A stretch of 64,000 nucleotides of DNA from Ramazzottius varieornatus (Eukaryota > Tardigrada > Eutardigrada > Parachela > Ramazzottiidae), in the NCBI GenBank assembly GCA_001949185.1, contig BDGG01000001.1, forward strand, positions 8,750,721 through 8,814,720, read 5' to 3'. The notes under the pieces are model-generated. The model saw only the letters and a list, made by a program, of their open reading frames with translations. It did no database searches and was not told the DNA's origin. The position numbers were made by a program, and so were the translations under genes. The number at the start of each line of letters is the position of its first letter. The first letter of the stretch is position 1. Shown here piece after piece: positions 22,651 to 35,007 of this stretch.

Positions 22651-24883
22651 ATGAAGTCCTATCCTGGCCTCATAATGCCCGTGAGGCTGGAAGACTTTGC
22701 TTCCGGTTTGCTTCTGCCCTTCCTGGATGGAGCATCCAGACGAGTACGCACTGCCCTCCATCCAGCTCCTCTCGTAAGCTTCGTCTCCAAGCCAGTGTTC
22801 CTGACGGTAGAGAAGCTCGGACCTGCAAAGCCTTACCTTGCCTTTATTGGACTCTGCGCCAGCTGCTACGTTGCTGCTAGAGTCATCTACCATTTCTGGC
22901 GAGGTGTGGTGTCGTACTTTCTAGCTGGTCCACTTTGTCTGGGCACCAATCTGAAGAAGCTGACGCAAGACAATGGATGGGCACGTACGTGTATGATTCT
23001 ACCTGCTCACCGACGTTTTCCAATCATCAGCACTTATGTTATGATTAGTTGATCTTCTTCGGTAGTCATAACGGGAGCGACCGATGGACTCGGCCTTGCA
23101 TTCGCCAAAGAGGTTGGTTTGATCATATTATCAAATTTCACGCACTTCGACAGAGCTGCGCGTGGCACCATTGACTGTACGTGTTATAACATTGAGCTTG
23201 TTACGTCATACGCCACTCAAGGTGTAAACTGAGACTGTTCATGCTCGATGGCGCACTCTTCCAGCCCATAACGATGATGACGTGCGTCACTTAAGCTGAC
23301 GACCTTTCTTGCTCTGTCCCCAAATCGTTCTTCTGATTCTCAGCTGGCAAGGAAAGGAGTGAACGTCATGTTGGTGGGGAAGAATGCTGAAAAGCTCGAT
23401 ATGGTGGCCCGCGAAATCGGCAAGTGTAACTTCTTACGATGTTTTAACGCATTTGGGTCGTTCGTTTGCTTCGTTCTCCGTGGAAGCAACTGGGGCAATG
23501 CAATTTATAGAAGCCCAATTTAGAGTCAAGGCAGACATGCTGGTCATCGATTTTCGCAACTGCACCGTGGAAGAATACGCACAGATAAAAGAGAAGCTGA
23601 AAGTTATACAAGTGGATATCTTAAGTAAGATATAACAGTCATTTTCTTTAACGATTTACAGTGAGTTATCAACATCACTTCTTTTTGTTTACATTTAATA
23701 ACGTTGGGATCGCCACCGGAAGTTCCGACAGCTTCGGTAATCATCCTGACACAGAGCAGGTTTGTTGATCGGGATTTCTGAAGGTCAAGATCGTTTTCCC
23801 AAGCAGCGCAGGCGTCCAGTTAACTGCACTGGAAACGTGCGCCACATGGGAAAACGATCAAACTCGGCTAGATCGTTTGTCAAGTGCGCACCCTTCTGGC
23901 TAATAATACCGCAAGCGTGCGCCACTTAGGAGAACAATCTTGTGGAATGTGTTTGCTGAGTTCTTAATTGTCAAGGGATCTCCGTTTCTAGCTATGTCTG
24001 GATTTCCTGCACATAAATCTGGCTACTATGCTTTTTGTAAGGACTTCTGGCTTCTCGACAGCGAGTGCTGCTGGGAGACCCGCCTGTCTTACCGGTTAGT
24101 TCTTGCAGTTTATCCATTTCGTCCTTCCGGGTATGAAAGCCCGAAAGAAGGGTGTGATAGTCAACCTGAGTTCAGTGGCTGCCGTCTACCCTCTTCCCAA
24201 CTATGCCTTGTATGGAGCCACAAAAGCCTTCGTAAGTTTACGAGGATGGATTTTGAAAGCCGAACTCTGTGACCAGCACTGTTTCCGCATAGGTTGCTTT
24301 CTTCTCAACCGCTCTTGACCGTGAGTGTCGACCATATGGCATCTTTGTACAGGTAAGGCATTCTCCCCGCTCTATCATCAAGTCAGTCAACTGTATGGAT
24401 GGCGTTGTGATTGTTTTTCTTCTTGCAGACGCTGTTTCCGGGTCCCGTCCTCACTAGCAGGACGAGGAACCAGGGGAAATCCGTCTTCCTGGTCCAGGCA
24501 ATTCCCTATGCTCGAGCAGCCCTCTCTCAGGTAAGGGACGGGAAGGGAGCTGATGAAACAAAACGATCGATATTGTTTTCTCAAGTGGCGCACACTTTCT
24601 TTGTTACTGAATGGAATGGCGCGCCACTCATCATAATGATCTTGTACGTTGGGTTTTCCCTCATCCCAGATATGTTTCCATTTTCATTCTCAAACTTGTC
24701 ATGTATATAATTATGATACCAACTGTGTATGTGAGTGCAGTCTTCGCTGACTCGTAGATTGGTTTACGAAGACGAACTTTCGGCCACTGGATACATGCGT
24801 TGATGGTGTCGATAGCCAAGCCCATACCTCTGTGGTTGCAGCGCCGTCTGCTGAGACCGCGTTCTAGCACCTTGAGAACCTGA
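22651..24883 (+). CDS. Short-chain dehydrogenase/reductase, HSDL1/HSD17B12-like, copy 1
   Basis: NAD(P)-dependent oxidoreductase of the 17-beta-hydroxysteroid/3-ketoacyl reductase type, probably membrane-bound through its hydrophobic N-terminus. Ten exons: 22651..22984, 23066..23112, 23344..23419, 23511..23624, 23662..23759, 23992..24036, 24109..24231, 24293..24352, 24429..24530, 24758..24883; 374 residues. Motifs in order: GPAKPYLAF membrane segment, TGATDGLG cofactor loop, NNVG, the Ser of NLSS, and YGATK as the Tyr-x-x-x-Lys catalytic pair, then FGHWIHALM. All are intact, so I infer an active gene. Intron 3 has a GC donor (GCAAGT). Eleven extra residues precede NNVG because the acceptor used by the paralog is missing here. 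It is a paralog of the gene at 35174; several intron phases agree. Confidence 0.8.
23205..23300. repeat. Palindromic repeat P, locus 13 (one dyad, eroded)
   Basis: Dyad at 23247-23292, plus a stray half (ACGCCACTCAAGG) at 23209-23222. Dehydrogenase copy 1, intron 2. Confidence 0.68.
23786..23944. repeat. Palindromic repeat P, locus 14 (two dyads)
   Basis: Dyads at 23799-23847 and 23880-23928, in dehydrogenase copy 1 intron 5. Confidence 0.82.
24563..24645. repeat. Palindromic repeat P, locus 15 (one dyad)
   Basis: Dyad at 24580-24629, in the last intron of dehydrogenase copy 1. Confidence 0.78.
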
Positions 24884-27800
24884 CTGTTAGGCCATGAGAA
24901 GGTTTCGAGCCGTCTCCGAGGGACGAACGTTCATATTCTTGTTTTACTTTTATTGGCATTTGTTTCTCGTATAGTCTGTGGATTCTCCATCGAGACCAAC
25001 ATGACATGGTTTCACCTAATGCTGCACGATCTGTCCTGTTTTCGCATCCAGAATTTTCGCATGTAATACCGGTTATCATAAAAATTTCTGAACTGGGAAT
25101 TCTCAGCCCCCAGAAATATACAACCGCTATATACCAAGAAATAGTTTTGGTCATCTTGTAAAATTTAGATGCATCGTGGATGGATGAATTGACAAGACTG
25201 AAAGAGGAGTCGAGGAACTGCAAGGCTGAACGAGGGTGATGGAAATGTCTGGCAGGACCGAGGTTGTGGGTCACACAGTCACGCCGCACAGATCCAGTGA
25301 TGGATGCGGATGTAGGGATGGCGCAGAAGCTGCCAGGCCGGTTATGAGCTGAAGCTTTGCTACCGCAGTAACTTTTGCCACGATATGTTTCTGCTACTAA
25401 TAGCTCGCTGCTGCTACTGCTTGTGGTACAGTAGGCCATCCTTACCAAGACCGTGTCCTTCTTTTTTTAATATTCGCATCTAGGAACGGTAGACTTCAGG
25501 GAAAGAAAACAATGGCTGCCCAGTACTAATCCGTAGGTTAAAAACGCGAAACTTAGATAGTGTAGTATAGGCATCTTGCCGAGTATAGAAAACGGGCAAA
25601 AGATTCAAACGAAGAATACAATCTAGTACATGGAATTTTTGTAAAGGTCATGATGGAACCATCTCACGCCGTTTCACAAATTCGGGATTATAAGATGCTA
25701 ATGAGACGATTTGTGAGCATCACGATGATTCGCATTAAATGCATATTCAGTGCAGGACAGGCGAAGGTCACACGATCTGAATCCGTTAAAGGTCATCGAG
25801 TTCTCCAACCAAAGAGTTCTCCACTCGGGTCTGCGTTACTCTGAATCACTTTTTATTCGTACAAACAACCCTTACCAAACCGCACAGGGTAATCACAATT
25901 TACAGTATGATGCTTACCGAGTACGAGTTCCCCGTTTCGGTTTTTGAATAGATGCTGCTGAAAACGGCCAACTTCCGGTTCGCTCATAAGGCCTTCGGGA
26001 ACTCAGGACTCGCGCAACGTATTGTTACATCTGACAAGTTTTTCCAGCTGTTCGACGTCTCGGAAAAATTGAAACCTCATTGTTCGATTGTCGCTATAGC
26101 CAAAGTTCCTTAGTTTTACGAATCAGGTATTTTAGAAAAAAAGAAATGTTGGCCTTATAATTAGATGCATCAGATGGTCTTTCAGATGGCCCAAAAAATA
26201 CTGTTTGACCGAGAGGGAATTTTTTTTGGTGAAAGAAATCACCACGCTTCGTGGGAGACCTTCTCAAACTATTCCCGAGGAGCTCGAAAACAATACTCAG
26301 CGGCCGTATGCATGCCGAGGGGATGAAGAACGAAAACAGCCTTGTAGCATCCCCTTCCTCCACAATCTACTTCTGGCAGACCAGTGTTCCATTACACAGC
26401 AACACCAAAATTCGGATGATGATTAAAAATTTGAAAGCAAAAAGCAATGGAAAAACTAACCTCCAAGAGAGATATCATAAATTCAGTACGACGTTGAACT
26501 GACATGGAGGAAATGAAATCTCGTCAAAGTTACACTGGATTCAACGTTTACGCCGACCAAAAGATCCGAGGGTATTGAGACAGCCAACGCTGATATATCG
26601 AGGAACTTTTGGTGAAAATCTGTAAACGCTACAAAGCGATATGAAAGGACAATATTTTGGTTGTGAATGCAGAAGTTCAAGTGTAGATGGTGGATGGTGA
26701 TATAAGGAGGAGGAAGGTTTACAGAGATGGCCGCTGTGTGAGCTGGCGAAGGAGATATGGGTGTGTTCACTGTCTTCACAGGTTGGATGGTTTTATGGCT
26801 CTTAAAATTAATGATTATGGTTATGGCTAACGATAATGGTTCTTCGCCACGACAATGAAAGTTTCATTTTCCCTCACACATCTGCCTTGCTCGACGTGAA
26901 CATGACTGCACTATCCATATCACTTTCACCTACCTGCATTCACTTGACAAAAATTAGACTTATCACTTTTATGTACTGTTAGGTTCTTCGATTGATGATC
27001 ATTTCGTCACGTATGAAACACACCAATTACACATTTTATTGTGAAAATCTACAGTCGGAAAAACGTCCTGGTCATCAATTTCATATGGGATCGAGAAACA
27101 AACTCAGCAAGACCATTTTTCCAAGCGGCGCAGGCTTCCGGTCCATTACACTGTCACGCGCGGCACTAAAAAATAATTTTTTGAAGTCCGTCAAGTGGCA
27201 CACTGTCTCAGCCAAGAATATTACGAACGTGCGCCACTTGGGAAAACAAACTCGAGCGATTCGTTCTTCCAAGTGGCGCATGCATACAGTCAATATCACC
27301 AAGAATGTGCGTCTCTCTGGAAATTAACTAATCTCGACAGGATTGGTATTTCAGGTGGCACAAGCTTTTAGCCCATGACACAGACAACGTGCGCGACTCG
27401 GAATAACAATCTTTTCGACTTTGTCTGCCGAGCTCCCGTATATGCCGTATGAGTACGTGAGGGACTTTGGTGGTATTATTTTAACATGGCCTTTTTTCTT
27501 AGGCAGTCAAAAAGTCGTCGACATGTTGCAACGTTACAGTCTGAAAGAATATTAATGCGACAGCGCGCATCAAGCTGAGAGCTCGCAATAGCGTGGCTCG
27601 TTAAGGAATTCTAGGGTAGGAAGTATGCTTGACAAACAGTGGCCACTGATTGAAGCGACAGCGCTAGCTGTAACGTCGTCGTCGAGCTTCAAAGATAAGA
27701 CACAGAGAAGAAAAATATATCTTTGGCCGTTCAAGCTTACAGCTCCGAGTTCCTTCTTTTGCGAGTCGAATGTGCCCGTCTAATAACATGGTGGATGCAG

Positions 27801-28395
27801 AGCCAGTACGACACGCTTGCCTTCCTCCAATAATCAATCCCGGTTACAGCGGCGCAGTACACGTATACTGATGACGTCCTCTTTGCAATGATCCATTTGC
27901 ACTAATGGCGATCCCGAGCGGAAGACTTTCCTCTTTCCTCTGCTTCCTCCTTCAGCCGGCGCAACTGTGTCGCTGCACCACTCGGCGGTAGTTGTGTCAT
28001 CTATCTGCCCATTTCGCTCCAGCTCTCTTGCACTGACGATGCCATTTTCTTCCACCTGTAAATAGTCCGACTGTTCGTCGGTGATATTCAGTATTCAGTC
28101 GGGAAGAAGAGCATTCGGTTCGCTTTCGGAAGTCATCCATTTGGAACTAACGATCATCAGCGTTAAACTTTGCTGCATGCCTCTTCTTCAGTTCGTAAAA
28201 AGAAATCGAGTCATAACTTTGCACGGAATGTTAAAGCTGACTTTAAGTATCCATTTATGATTATTATTTATTACTTATTCATCTCTGCACATTTCCCATT
28301 GGCCTTTTTGACACCGAGGAAGGCAAATCGCTGCTGCATAGCCAACAACTTGTGGTTATAATCATAATCATCATCATTATCATCAACATAAGAAT
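24884..28395. other. Long intergenic stretch, 3.5 kb
   Basis: No gene is supported. A 194-codon minus-strand frame at 24864-25448 is the longest but has low-complexity Ser runs, no motif and no splice partner. The clearest structure is the four-dyad palindromic cluster at 27091-27435. Putative distal control elements of Deformed could lie here; nothing in the sequence shows this directly. Confidence 0.45.
27091..27435. repeat. Palindromic repeat P, locus 16 (four dyads)
   Basis: Four successive dyads at about 27121-27167, 27191-27240, 27269-27316 and 27351-27400, closed on the right by GACTTTGTCTGCCGAGCTC. This is the longest array in the window. Confidence 0.83.
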
Positions 28396-28755
28396 TTAGC
28401 CAGACAGGAAACGGCAACTGGACCTCGCTTCTTCCTCGTCACCACTATTAATAATCCCATCAAGTGAAACTTCAAACTCCAACTCACTCCAAGGAGAATC
28501 GCCGGTAGGTGAATGTGCAACCTGACCTTCGGCTAGAAATTCCAGTTTTCTTGTTGATGGTCTCGCTCTGTCACTCAAGCATGTAGCCTACCATGATATT
28601 CACTATCGCCTTCTTTTTACCTCAAACTTGTGGTCTACTCTGGCCACATGTTCGGCTGCATGCAGCGTGACGCAAACCGGCCGGTTAACCTTCGGGTCCG
28701 CCGTGCGCCATTTCCGTTTCACAGCCTGCAAAAGAGAAACAGCTGACTGAGACAT
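28396..28755 (-). CDS. Possible two-exon orphan protein, 108 residues
   Basis: I do not recognise this protein. Exon 1 is 28755..28621 (45 codons from ATG, MSQSAVSLLQAVKRKWR, donor GTAAAA) and exon 2 is 28587..28396, after acceptor TGGTAG, ending RSSCRFLSG. Both joins are phase 0 and the intron would be only 33 nt, which is very short and weakens the model. The first exon has balanced composition unlike flanking non-coding DNA; the second is acidic (SGDEEEARSS). It lies divergent to Deformed, 640 nt away. It may instead be part of a longer gene or chance. Confidence 0.28.
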
Positions 28756-28835
28756 CTTACACAACGTCACAGATACTGTGGACCAACTTTCGAATCTAAA
28801 CTTTCAAAATGTCATTCGGACGAGAATGGAATTGG

Positions 28836-29027
28836 ACCTCGACTCGATAGTCAGTCCAAGTGGCGTGTCCCAACGGGTAGTGGCACAGGAAACGTGCGCC
28901 ACTTCAGAAAAACAATTAAACGCGGCGAGATCGGTTTTCCCAAGAGACGCACGCTTGCGGTCAATAACATTGGTAATGCGCGCCGCTCGGTGGAATATCC
29001 TTGTCGTGATTGTTCACCGAGTTCCCA
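28836..29027. repeat. Palindromic repeat P, locus 17 (two dyads)
   Basis: Dyads at 28856-28903 and 28939-28989; right arm GTGATTGTTCACCGAGTTC. Upstream of Deformed. Confidence 0.8.
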
Positions 29028-29396
29028 GAATAACTTGGACCACATCTTTTAGCTAAGAATGTCTTCCAAACGTCATATTGAATATTTGGAATAACATTTT
29101 GAATTTCTCGTTCGTCGTATTTCGAGCAAAAGGTCTTTTGCATAACATCATTTTTCATCGAGTGTCTAAAATGGTTTTGTCGAGCTGCATGTTGAAGACC
29201 TCAGTACTGTTTAGTCGTCGAATATTTCGCTGTCTGCACGTATATTATTTGATCGTCAATCAAGCTGCGCAAACTAGCTCTACGACTTTTTGCCAGCTAC
29301 TCTTGACCAAAACGGCCAACATCACAAATGCCCCAGGGTTCGCTACAAGATGATGTTTTGCCTTGTTACAGCGCGCGATATATCTTCATCGGGGCC

Positions 29397-31268
29397 ATGT
29401 ATCAGAGCGCAATGGACCCCTTCTGCATGCCGCACGCTTACCCACCGACTCCCGCACCCACATCGTACGGAGCAGCAGCCGCAGCCGCAGCCGCCAGTTA
29501 TTACCCGACTGCCAGCAACATCAATGGAGGTCACGGAGCAAGCTCCAGTGCCGCAGCTGTTTACCATCCATATCACCATCACGGCAGCTACGGCAGCGTC
29601 AACCCTTATCAGTATCATAACAGCAAAACATTCTCTCAACATATCGATTCATCAACCGTGTCAGCCTCAGCTCCTGTCCACCACTTCTGGCCTCCCGTCT
29701 CGCCCTACAATCCACCTTCGGAGAATACTCCAAATTTTGCGACCCCATTTTCGACCGCATCGAACTCACCCACCAACAACCCATATGACTATCCTACAGC
29801 CACATCCATCAACCAAGCGCACAGCCCACACCATGTCTCGGTCCTGCAGTCAACGCGAGTCTCGCCAAAAGGTCACCGCTTCGACAGCCACGAACCCAGC
29901 TTCCCTTTGCTGCCCAAACCTGTCGAGGAAGAGATGGAGAGTGAGGATGGTTCGGAGAGTAGCCTCAACTCGCAGTTTGTCCAGGTCAAAACGGAAGGCC
30001 ACACTGGCGACCTCCAGCAGGAAGTCAAAGGTGAAGCTGGTACCAAAGCCAATCAACCAATCATTTACCCCTGGATGAAGAAATCCTACACCGGTCAACA
30101 TGTTGGTAAGTCCAAAATTTAATCATTATTAACCACAAAACGTAGGAAATATTAAACATAGTGATAAAAGATAAATGATAAAATTTGGGTTTATAAATGG
30201 AAAACTAATCGAAAGATTGATTTCCTGGAAAGACTTTGAGCAAGATTAATGATGGCCAGTACTTTCTGCATAAATACTTTTAGCATTTGGGGGACTTTGC
30301 ATGTTGGCTGGATATTAATGGTGCACTTTGGTAAGGCGATGTCAGAGCAAGAGCGATACAATATACTGGTATTCTTGACAGATGCCTGCCAACGTGGGAG
30401 CCAAAGTAACGGCGGGCAGTATTCCAGTTGCGGCAGCCCCGATAAAGGTTCCAACGGCAGCGGCGGAAGTGGCCTGGATAACGGTCTTCGCTGCGGATCG
30501 ATCGGACCCGGCCATAACGCTCAACATGGCCAGGATATTAAACGGCAACGCACAGCTTACACTCGACACCAGATCCTCGAACTTGGTAAGGCAACAGTTC
30601 TAAAAGTGTCATCTCCCTGTTCAGTAACGAAAGGTCATGCGCTGATCAAATGGCAGCTCGCCAAACAAACTCGGCAAGATTGTTTTCTCGAGCGGCGCAT
30701 TGTTACAGTGTTTATGGCTAAAATCGTGCGCCACTTGGGAAAAACGAACCGAAAGAGGTTACTTTCCCAAGTGGCGCATATATCCGATATCGCAGGCTGG
30801 AAGCTTAAGCCACTCAGAAGAAAAATCTTGTTGAGTTTCGCCTAAGTCAAAAAATGCTTGTGGCGGCTGGTTCTCGCAAGGAACATTTTGGAATTTATTC
30901 TGCTTATAGAGAAGGAGTTTTTGTACAGCAAGTACTTGACGAGAAGACGGCGGATCGAAATTGCCCACGGACTTCAGCTGACGGAACGACAGATCAAAAT
31001 ATGGTGAGTTGAAGTTGGTCAAATTTTCGAACAGCCATCGAAAGCCACTCGTTTGCTCCTGGTAGCGTGGTGAAAAAAAATGTAGTAGGGCCCCAGTATT
31101 AGGATCTGTGCTGATGGTCAATGGATTTGCAGGTTCCAAAACCGTCGAATGAAGTTTAAGAAGGACAATAAATTGCCCAACACCAAGCCATCAAGTAATA
31201 ACCATCACCATCAAAATCATTTTATGGCCGCGACGCAGCACACCCTTCACAATGGCCAGCCATACTAA
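29397..31268 (+). CDS. Dfd: Deformed / Hox4 homeodomain transcription factor
   Basis: Nuclear DNA-binding regulator of anterior segment identity (family knowledge). Four exons: 29397..30105, 30382..30585, 30910..31003, 31133..31268; 380 residues. The N-terminus is Pro/Ser/Tyr-rich with an eight-Ala run and His clusters. The hexapeptide IYPWMKKS sits at the end of exon 1 and would bind a PBC partner. The homeodomain starts [15 protein letters not shown], continues [20 protein letters not shown] and ends [15 protein letters not shown]; the tail KLPNTK is typical of Hox4/Scr proteins. Two introns cut the homeobox, in codons 17 and 48, both confirmed by phase. Residue 56 is Phe, not the usual Trp. 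I chose ATG 29397 because a splice-like TTACAG precedes it; ATG 29328 is in frame and possible. No other Hox gene is present. Confidence 0.93.
30656..30846. repeat. Palindromic repeat P, locus 18 (two dyads) inside the Dfd homeobox intron
   Basis: Dyads at 30688-30737 and 30767-30815 with left arm AGCTCGCCAAACAAACT. It fills most of the 324-nt intron that splits homeodomain codon 17. Confidence 0.87.
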
Positions 31269-31714
31269 ACTGGAATCTTGACGGCTCCTCAACTTCAAAC
31301 GGCGGACCAGACGACAAAATGAGGAGTTCGTCTGATGAACGAAGCAACGAATGTTATTTCCATAGGATGGGTCTGTAATGTCAAGACTAATTTGTTTCTT
31401 GCCGTTCGTGATTTGATTTGAGCAGCTTCTTGACTGTGCCAAATGCGTTTCATTGCGGCAGTTCCCGTTCTAATTTTGATTTTTAATTTTGTTCGATTTA
31501 GTGCTTCTAGCATAGTGTCACTGCAGGTCATGACAACGAATATTCTCAAGCATTCTGATGTTGGCAGTTACCTCCATGTTTTCTCCCACAACGTCAGCAG
31601 AAATGTACAGCTATGCGTCTCTTTGTAAAGGGCATGGTTAAGTTCACCTCTCATCAAACTTCCTGATACCGTTTACCTGGCACATATGCCGCACCCTCGC
31701 ACGCAACTGTATCG

Positions 31715-32195
31715 TTAAAACTTCGTTAGAAAATCATTATACCTGTGACAACACGCACACCTGAATTTACACAATATCAATACGGATGCAGCCTTATCGA
31801 GACTGTCGAATATCTTTTTTAGTTTTGCTAAAACTTTAAACACGGCAAAAAGGTCACGCGGGTTCTTCAGACCGTTGTCCTCAACAATTCGAAGACAAGG
31901 GTCATACGGACAGTAGTCTGCGCCTATGCAGCGAGAAATATCCTGTACACAAACAAAGGAAATATTAGAGAAAGATTCATCTTGTGGGTTAAAGTGGCTG
32001 GTTGAAGACGGCAGCTGACGCCGAGAACTACGGTACATGCATATTGCTGATGGAACAAGTCGACAGCCACTGCCTTCCTCTTCCCCCACGCACCATTATC
32101 GTTAAAAGGTCATTAATCACAGACAGAACAAAATTGTTATTGCAAAATGCGAGCCAGCCTGCACACGAGGCTACAATCAGACATGCCGCTACCAT
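31715..32195 (-). CDS. Candidate small cysteine-rich secreted protein, 109 residues
   Basis: Not recognised. Exon 1 is 32195..32094 and starts with a signal-peptide-like MVAACLIVASCAGWLAF; exon 2 is 31942..31715 after acceptor TGTGTACAG. Both joins are phase 0, with donor GTGCGT. Exon 2 holds seven cysteines, three near its start (CIGADYCPYDPC) and four near its end (CKFRCACC), separated by a Lys/Leu-rich helix. It could be a small secreted peptide or a chance frame. I assign no function. Confidence 0.27.
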
Positions 32196-35007
32196 ACAGA
32201 ATATTCTACGGTACCCTTGTGACCGTACAGCACAGTAAATGCCTTCCGGAAATATTAGAAGCCAGTGTACAAGAACACAGTAAAGTAGATTGCTGAAAGT
32301 TCCATCCATCAATCCCCCATTATTTATCGTGGAATGGCTACGACCTGCAAAAGCGCCAACGTCCAAAACACAACATACATAATTTCAGTAGTCATGAAAG
32401 CTCGAGTGCCGACAAGGTATTTTCCATCTATTAGTTATTATCAAAAATTTTCGTGGCTTTTCTAGCCATACAGATTTCGACGTAAGTAGTCATACGCAGT
32501 CATCAGCATTAATTTGACCGTTTACAGTGAGAACTCGGCCTTGTCGGAGCAAGACTGATCATCACTATCACACTAAATCACCGTTAGTTTTTATCGACGA
32601 TACAATTTGCCATCAATCCCTTCGTTCATCTGTGTACAGTAACTACAGTTCTACAGCTGACTACACCAATAGTTTATTATCCACTTCGGAAAATTTGGAA
32701 CTGTTTTTGGGCGTCTTGCAATCATCAGAGAACAGGCAAAATTTCGGCTCAGTAGTGCGAAGTAACTTCGGAGAACCTCTTTCCCTACCAAACTTAATGT
32801 CTCTATTTCTTTTTGGTCTACAAAGTAAATTTGATTTTTTTCTCTGGCTGTCCAAAGTTTCATCTGCCTAGAGGAAATAAAGCTTAATGACCAATCCGAC
32901 CTTAACGAGCCGGCATTTCACGAAGGGGGGACGAGGGCCCATTAGCGGCATGTCGTGGATATTGCACCAAAATGATGGCTGCCTTGGTACACTATACGGC
33001 ATGGTGGATTTATTGGAGGGACCGGGGACCAATAAACGCTTTACCTACAGTGGCTAATGCTTTTTGTCTGCCGTGAATTGACAAAGCGTCCGCCGTCCCA
33101 AAGCGACTCCACATCTTTGTCCCTTAATCGACACTTGGTCCAAGTCAAGCAACGTCACCTCATGTAACGAGGCGGCCCTCACTGTCTTCCCAAAGGTCTA
33201 ATGAAGTAATTAGCTCCAATGCAACAAACACAACGATTAGTCGCCATCCTTGTCCTCCCCAACGCCATCCATAGCCAACCATAAAAAACCCCATAAAGTT
33301 CACTAATGATCTGATTGCATGTGTGCCATAGCTGCAGCAAAGATGGCCTTTGGCTGCGGCTCTCCTCGATTAGGACATCTGCGGTCATTTGCTTTGCTTG
33401 CCCATTCTCTCCCTCTTTTGTCAGTTTACGACCAGAGCACGGCGCTTTTTTTGATCATCCAGTGCAGCAAATTCCACACACCGCAAACGTTCAACCTGTT
33501 TTTGGTGTACGTAACTGTTTTCGAAAATTTGAAAACCGACGATTTTTCTTTCTCGCCAGGGAAGCGCACTTTTACTCATTCGGTTTAATCATTTTAAAAT
33601 TTATAAATTGAAGCTAATTATTCTTCGGGATATGAGAGAGCTCGAGAGGGGCATTCATGAGAGGGAAATGAGCAGACTAGCTCTCATAATGAACCATTTT
33701 ATACTTCCGCTTTACTTTGTGTCTAATGCCAAGATGTTGTCCAGCACGATGGCTGTCAGTGGCGACAGTTTTCGAAACTATCGATCTCGTCTCACCGCCG
33801 ATGGCGAACGGTGCCGCCCGTTGAGCAAGCTACCATGTGTTATGCTAGCATTATGTGCACAGCGCTGAGCAAGAGCGATAGCAGGTTTCCGGCAACCGCC
33901 AAAGTTTAAAGACAAGCTTTTCCTTATTGGAAGTCTATACAGAGCCAAAGCTTTGAGGGTCTTCAGCATTTACCAACCTTGGAAAGCCCGCTGTCGACTA
34001 CTCATGGACCATCACACAGCAGATGGATACAAAGGTGTCCGGGAACCGGGAAATGGAGGAGAATCGGCAGTCGATAATCCAGTTTGGAGGGATTGGAAGG
34101 TTCCGTCTATGGAACAACCTCAGCAGACGTTTGTAATTTGGTTCATCCATATGCATACAGCATCCGCAAAGCCAAACTAGAATCCCGTCTTCCTGTGCCG
34201 AAACCAATTCTGAGAAAAGTGTGACGATATGGTCGATATCAGTGCGTAAGTTGCCATGAGTAAAGATAAGCCTTCTTTGTCCACTTGTTCTCAGCGGCCA
34301 CGTTCAAGTTTAAAAGTGCTATCGATCATGGACAGTGGTCGCCAGCCTTGACTACTACGTATACGGTATACTGCAGGCAGCTAACCCCAAGTTCGATACA
34401 ATCTGGCACATAAGGTGGTCACCGCTGCTGGATACCCCAGCTAGCATACTAGAAAGTTCCACGGGTCGAAATGGTATCGCACCATCGTGCAGTAGTCGAC
34501 TGTGAAAATGTCTTCTGTCGTTTTGTTTCAAGCCTTGAAGAAGAGGTGTATGTGTATGTATGTATGTGAGGCCTATGTCCATAACTCTTAAAATTAATGA
34601 TAATGGCTACATATAACGATAATGATTATGATGCACCGATCAACGCCAGCGACCAGCAGAAGAAGAATAAAGCTAAAGTCAAATTTATGACTGGCGCTCC
34701 TCACAACTTCCTGGTGCGGTACTGCTACAGAACTGGATCTGTCCTTGATGGTCATGGATATGGCCAGTCTTCAACCAAGCCATGCATGGCCATCATAATT
34801 AGCCAACGGACAAGTTGATGAAACATCTTGGGAAAGGAGTCCATTAAAACTTCTCCCATTAGCGCGACCTTTGAAGATCCAACTGCAGCTGCAACGATGG
34901 ATCCCCATGTCAGACTGAGAATGGTACGGCTCGCCACGAAACGATAGGTACTCACAGCAAGCCGTCTCGTCAGTTCATGACGTCACGCAGAAATCATTCA
35001 CGGCAGG

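Noticed and set aside
24864-25448. 194-codon minus-strand frame overlapping the end of dehydrogenase copy 1
   Set aside because: Starts inside the antisense of a confirmed exon, contains low-complexity Ser runs and has no recognisable domain.
29290-30078. 262-codon plus-strand frame overlapping Deformed exon 1
   Set aside because: It is the alternate frame of the Pro/Thr/His-rich exon and lacks the YPWM and homeodomain continuity.
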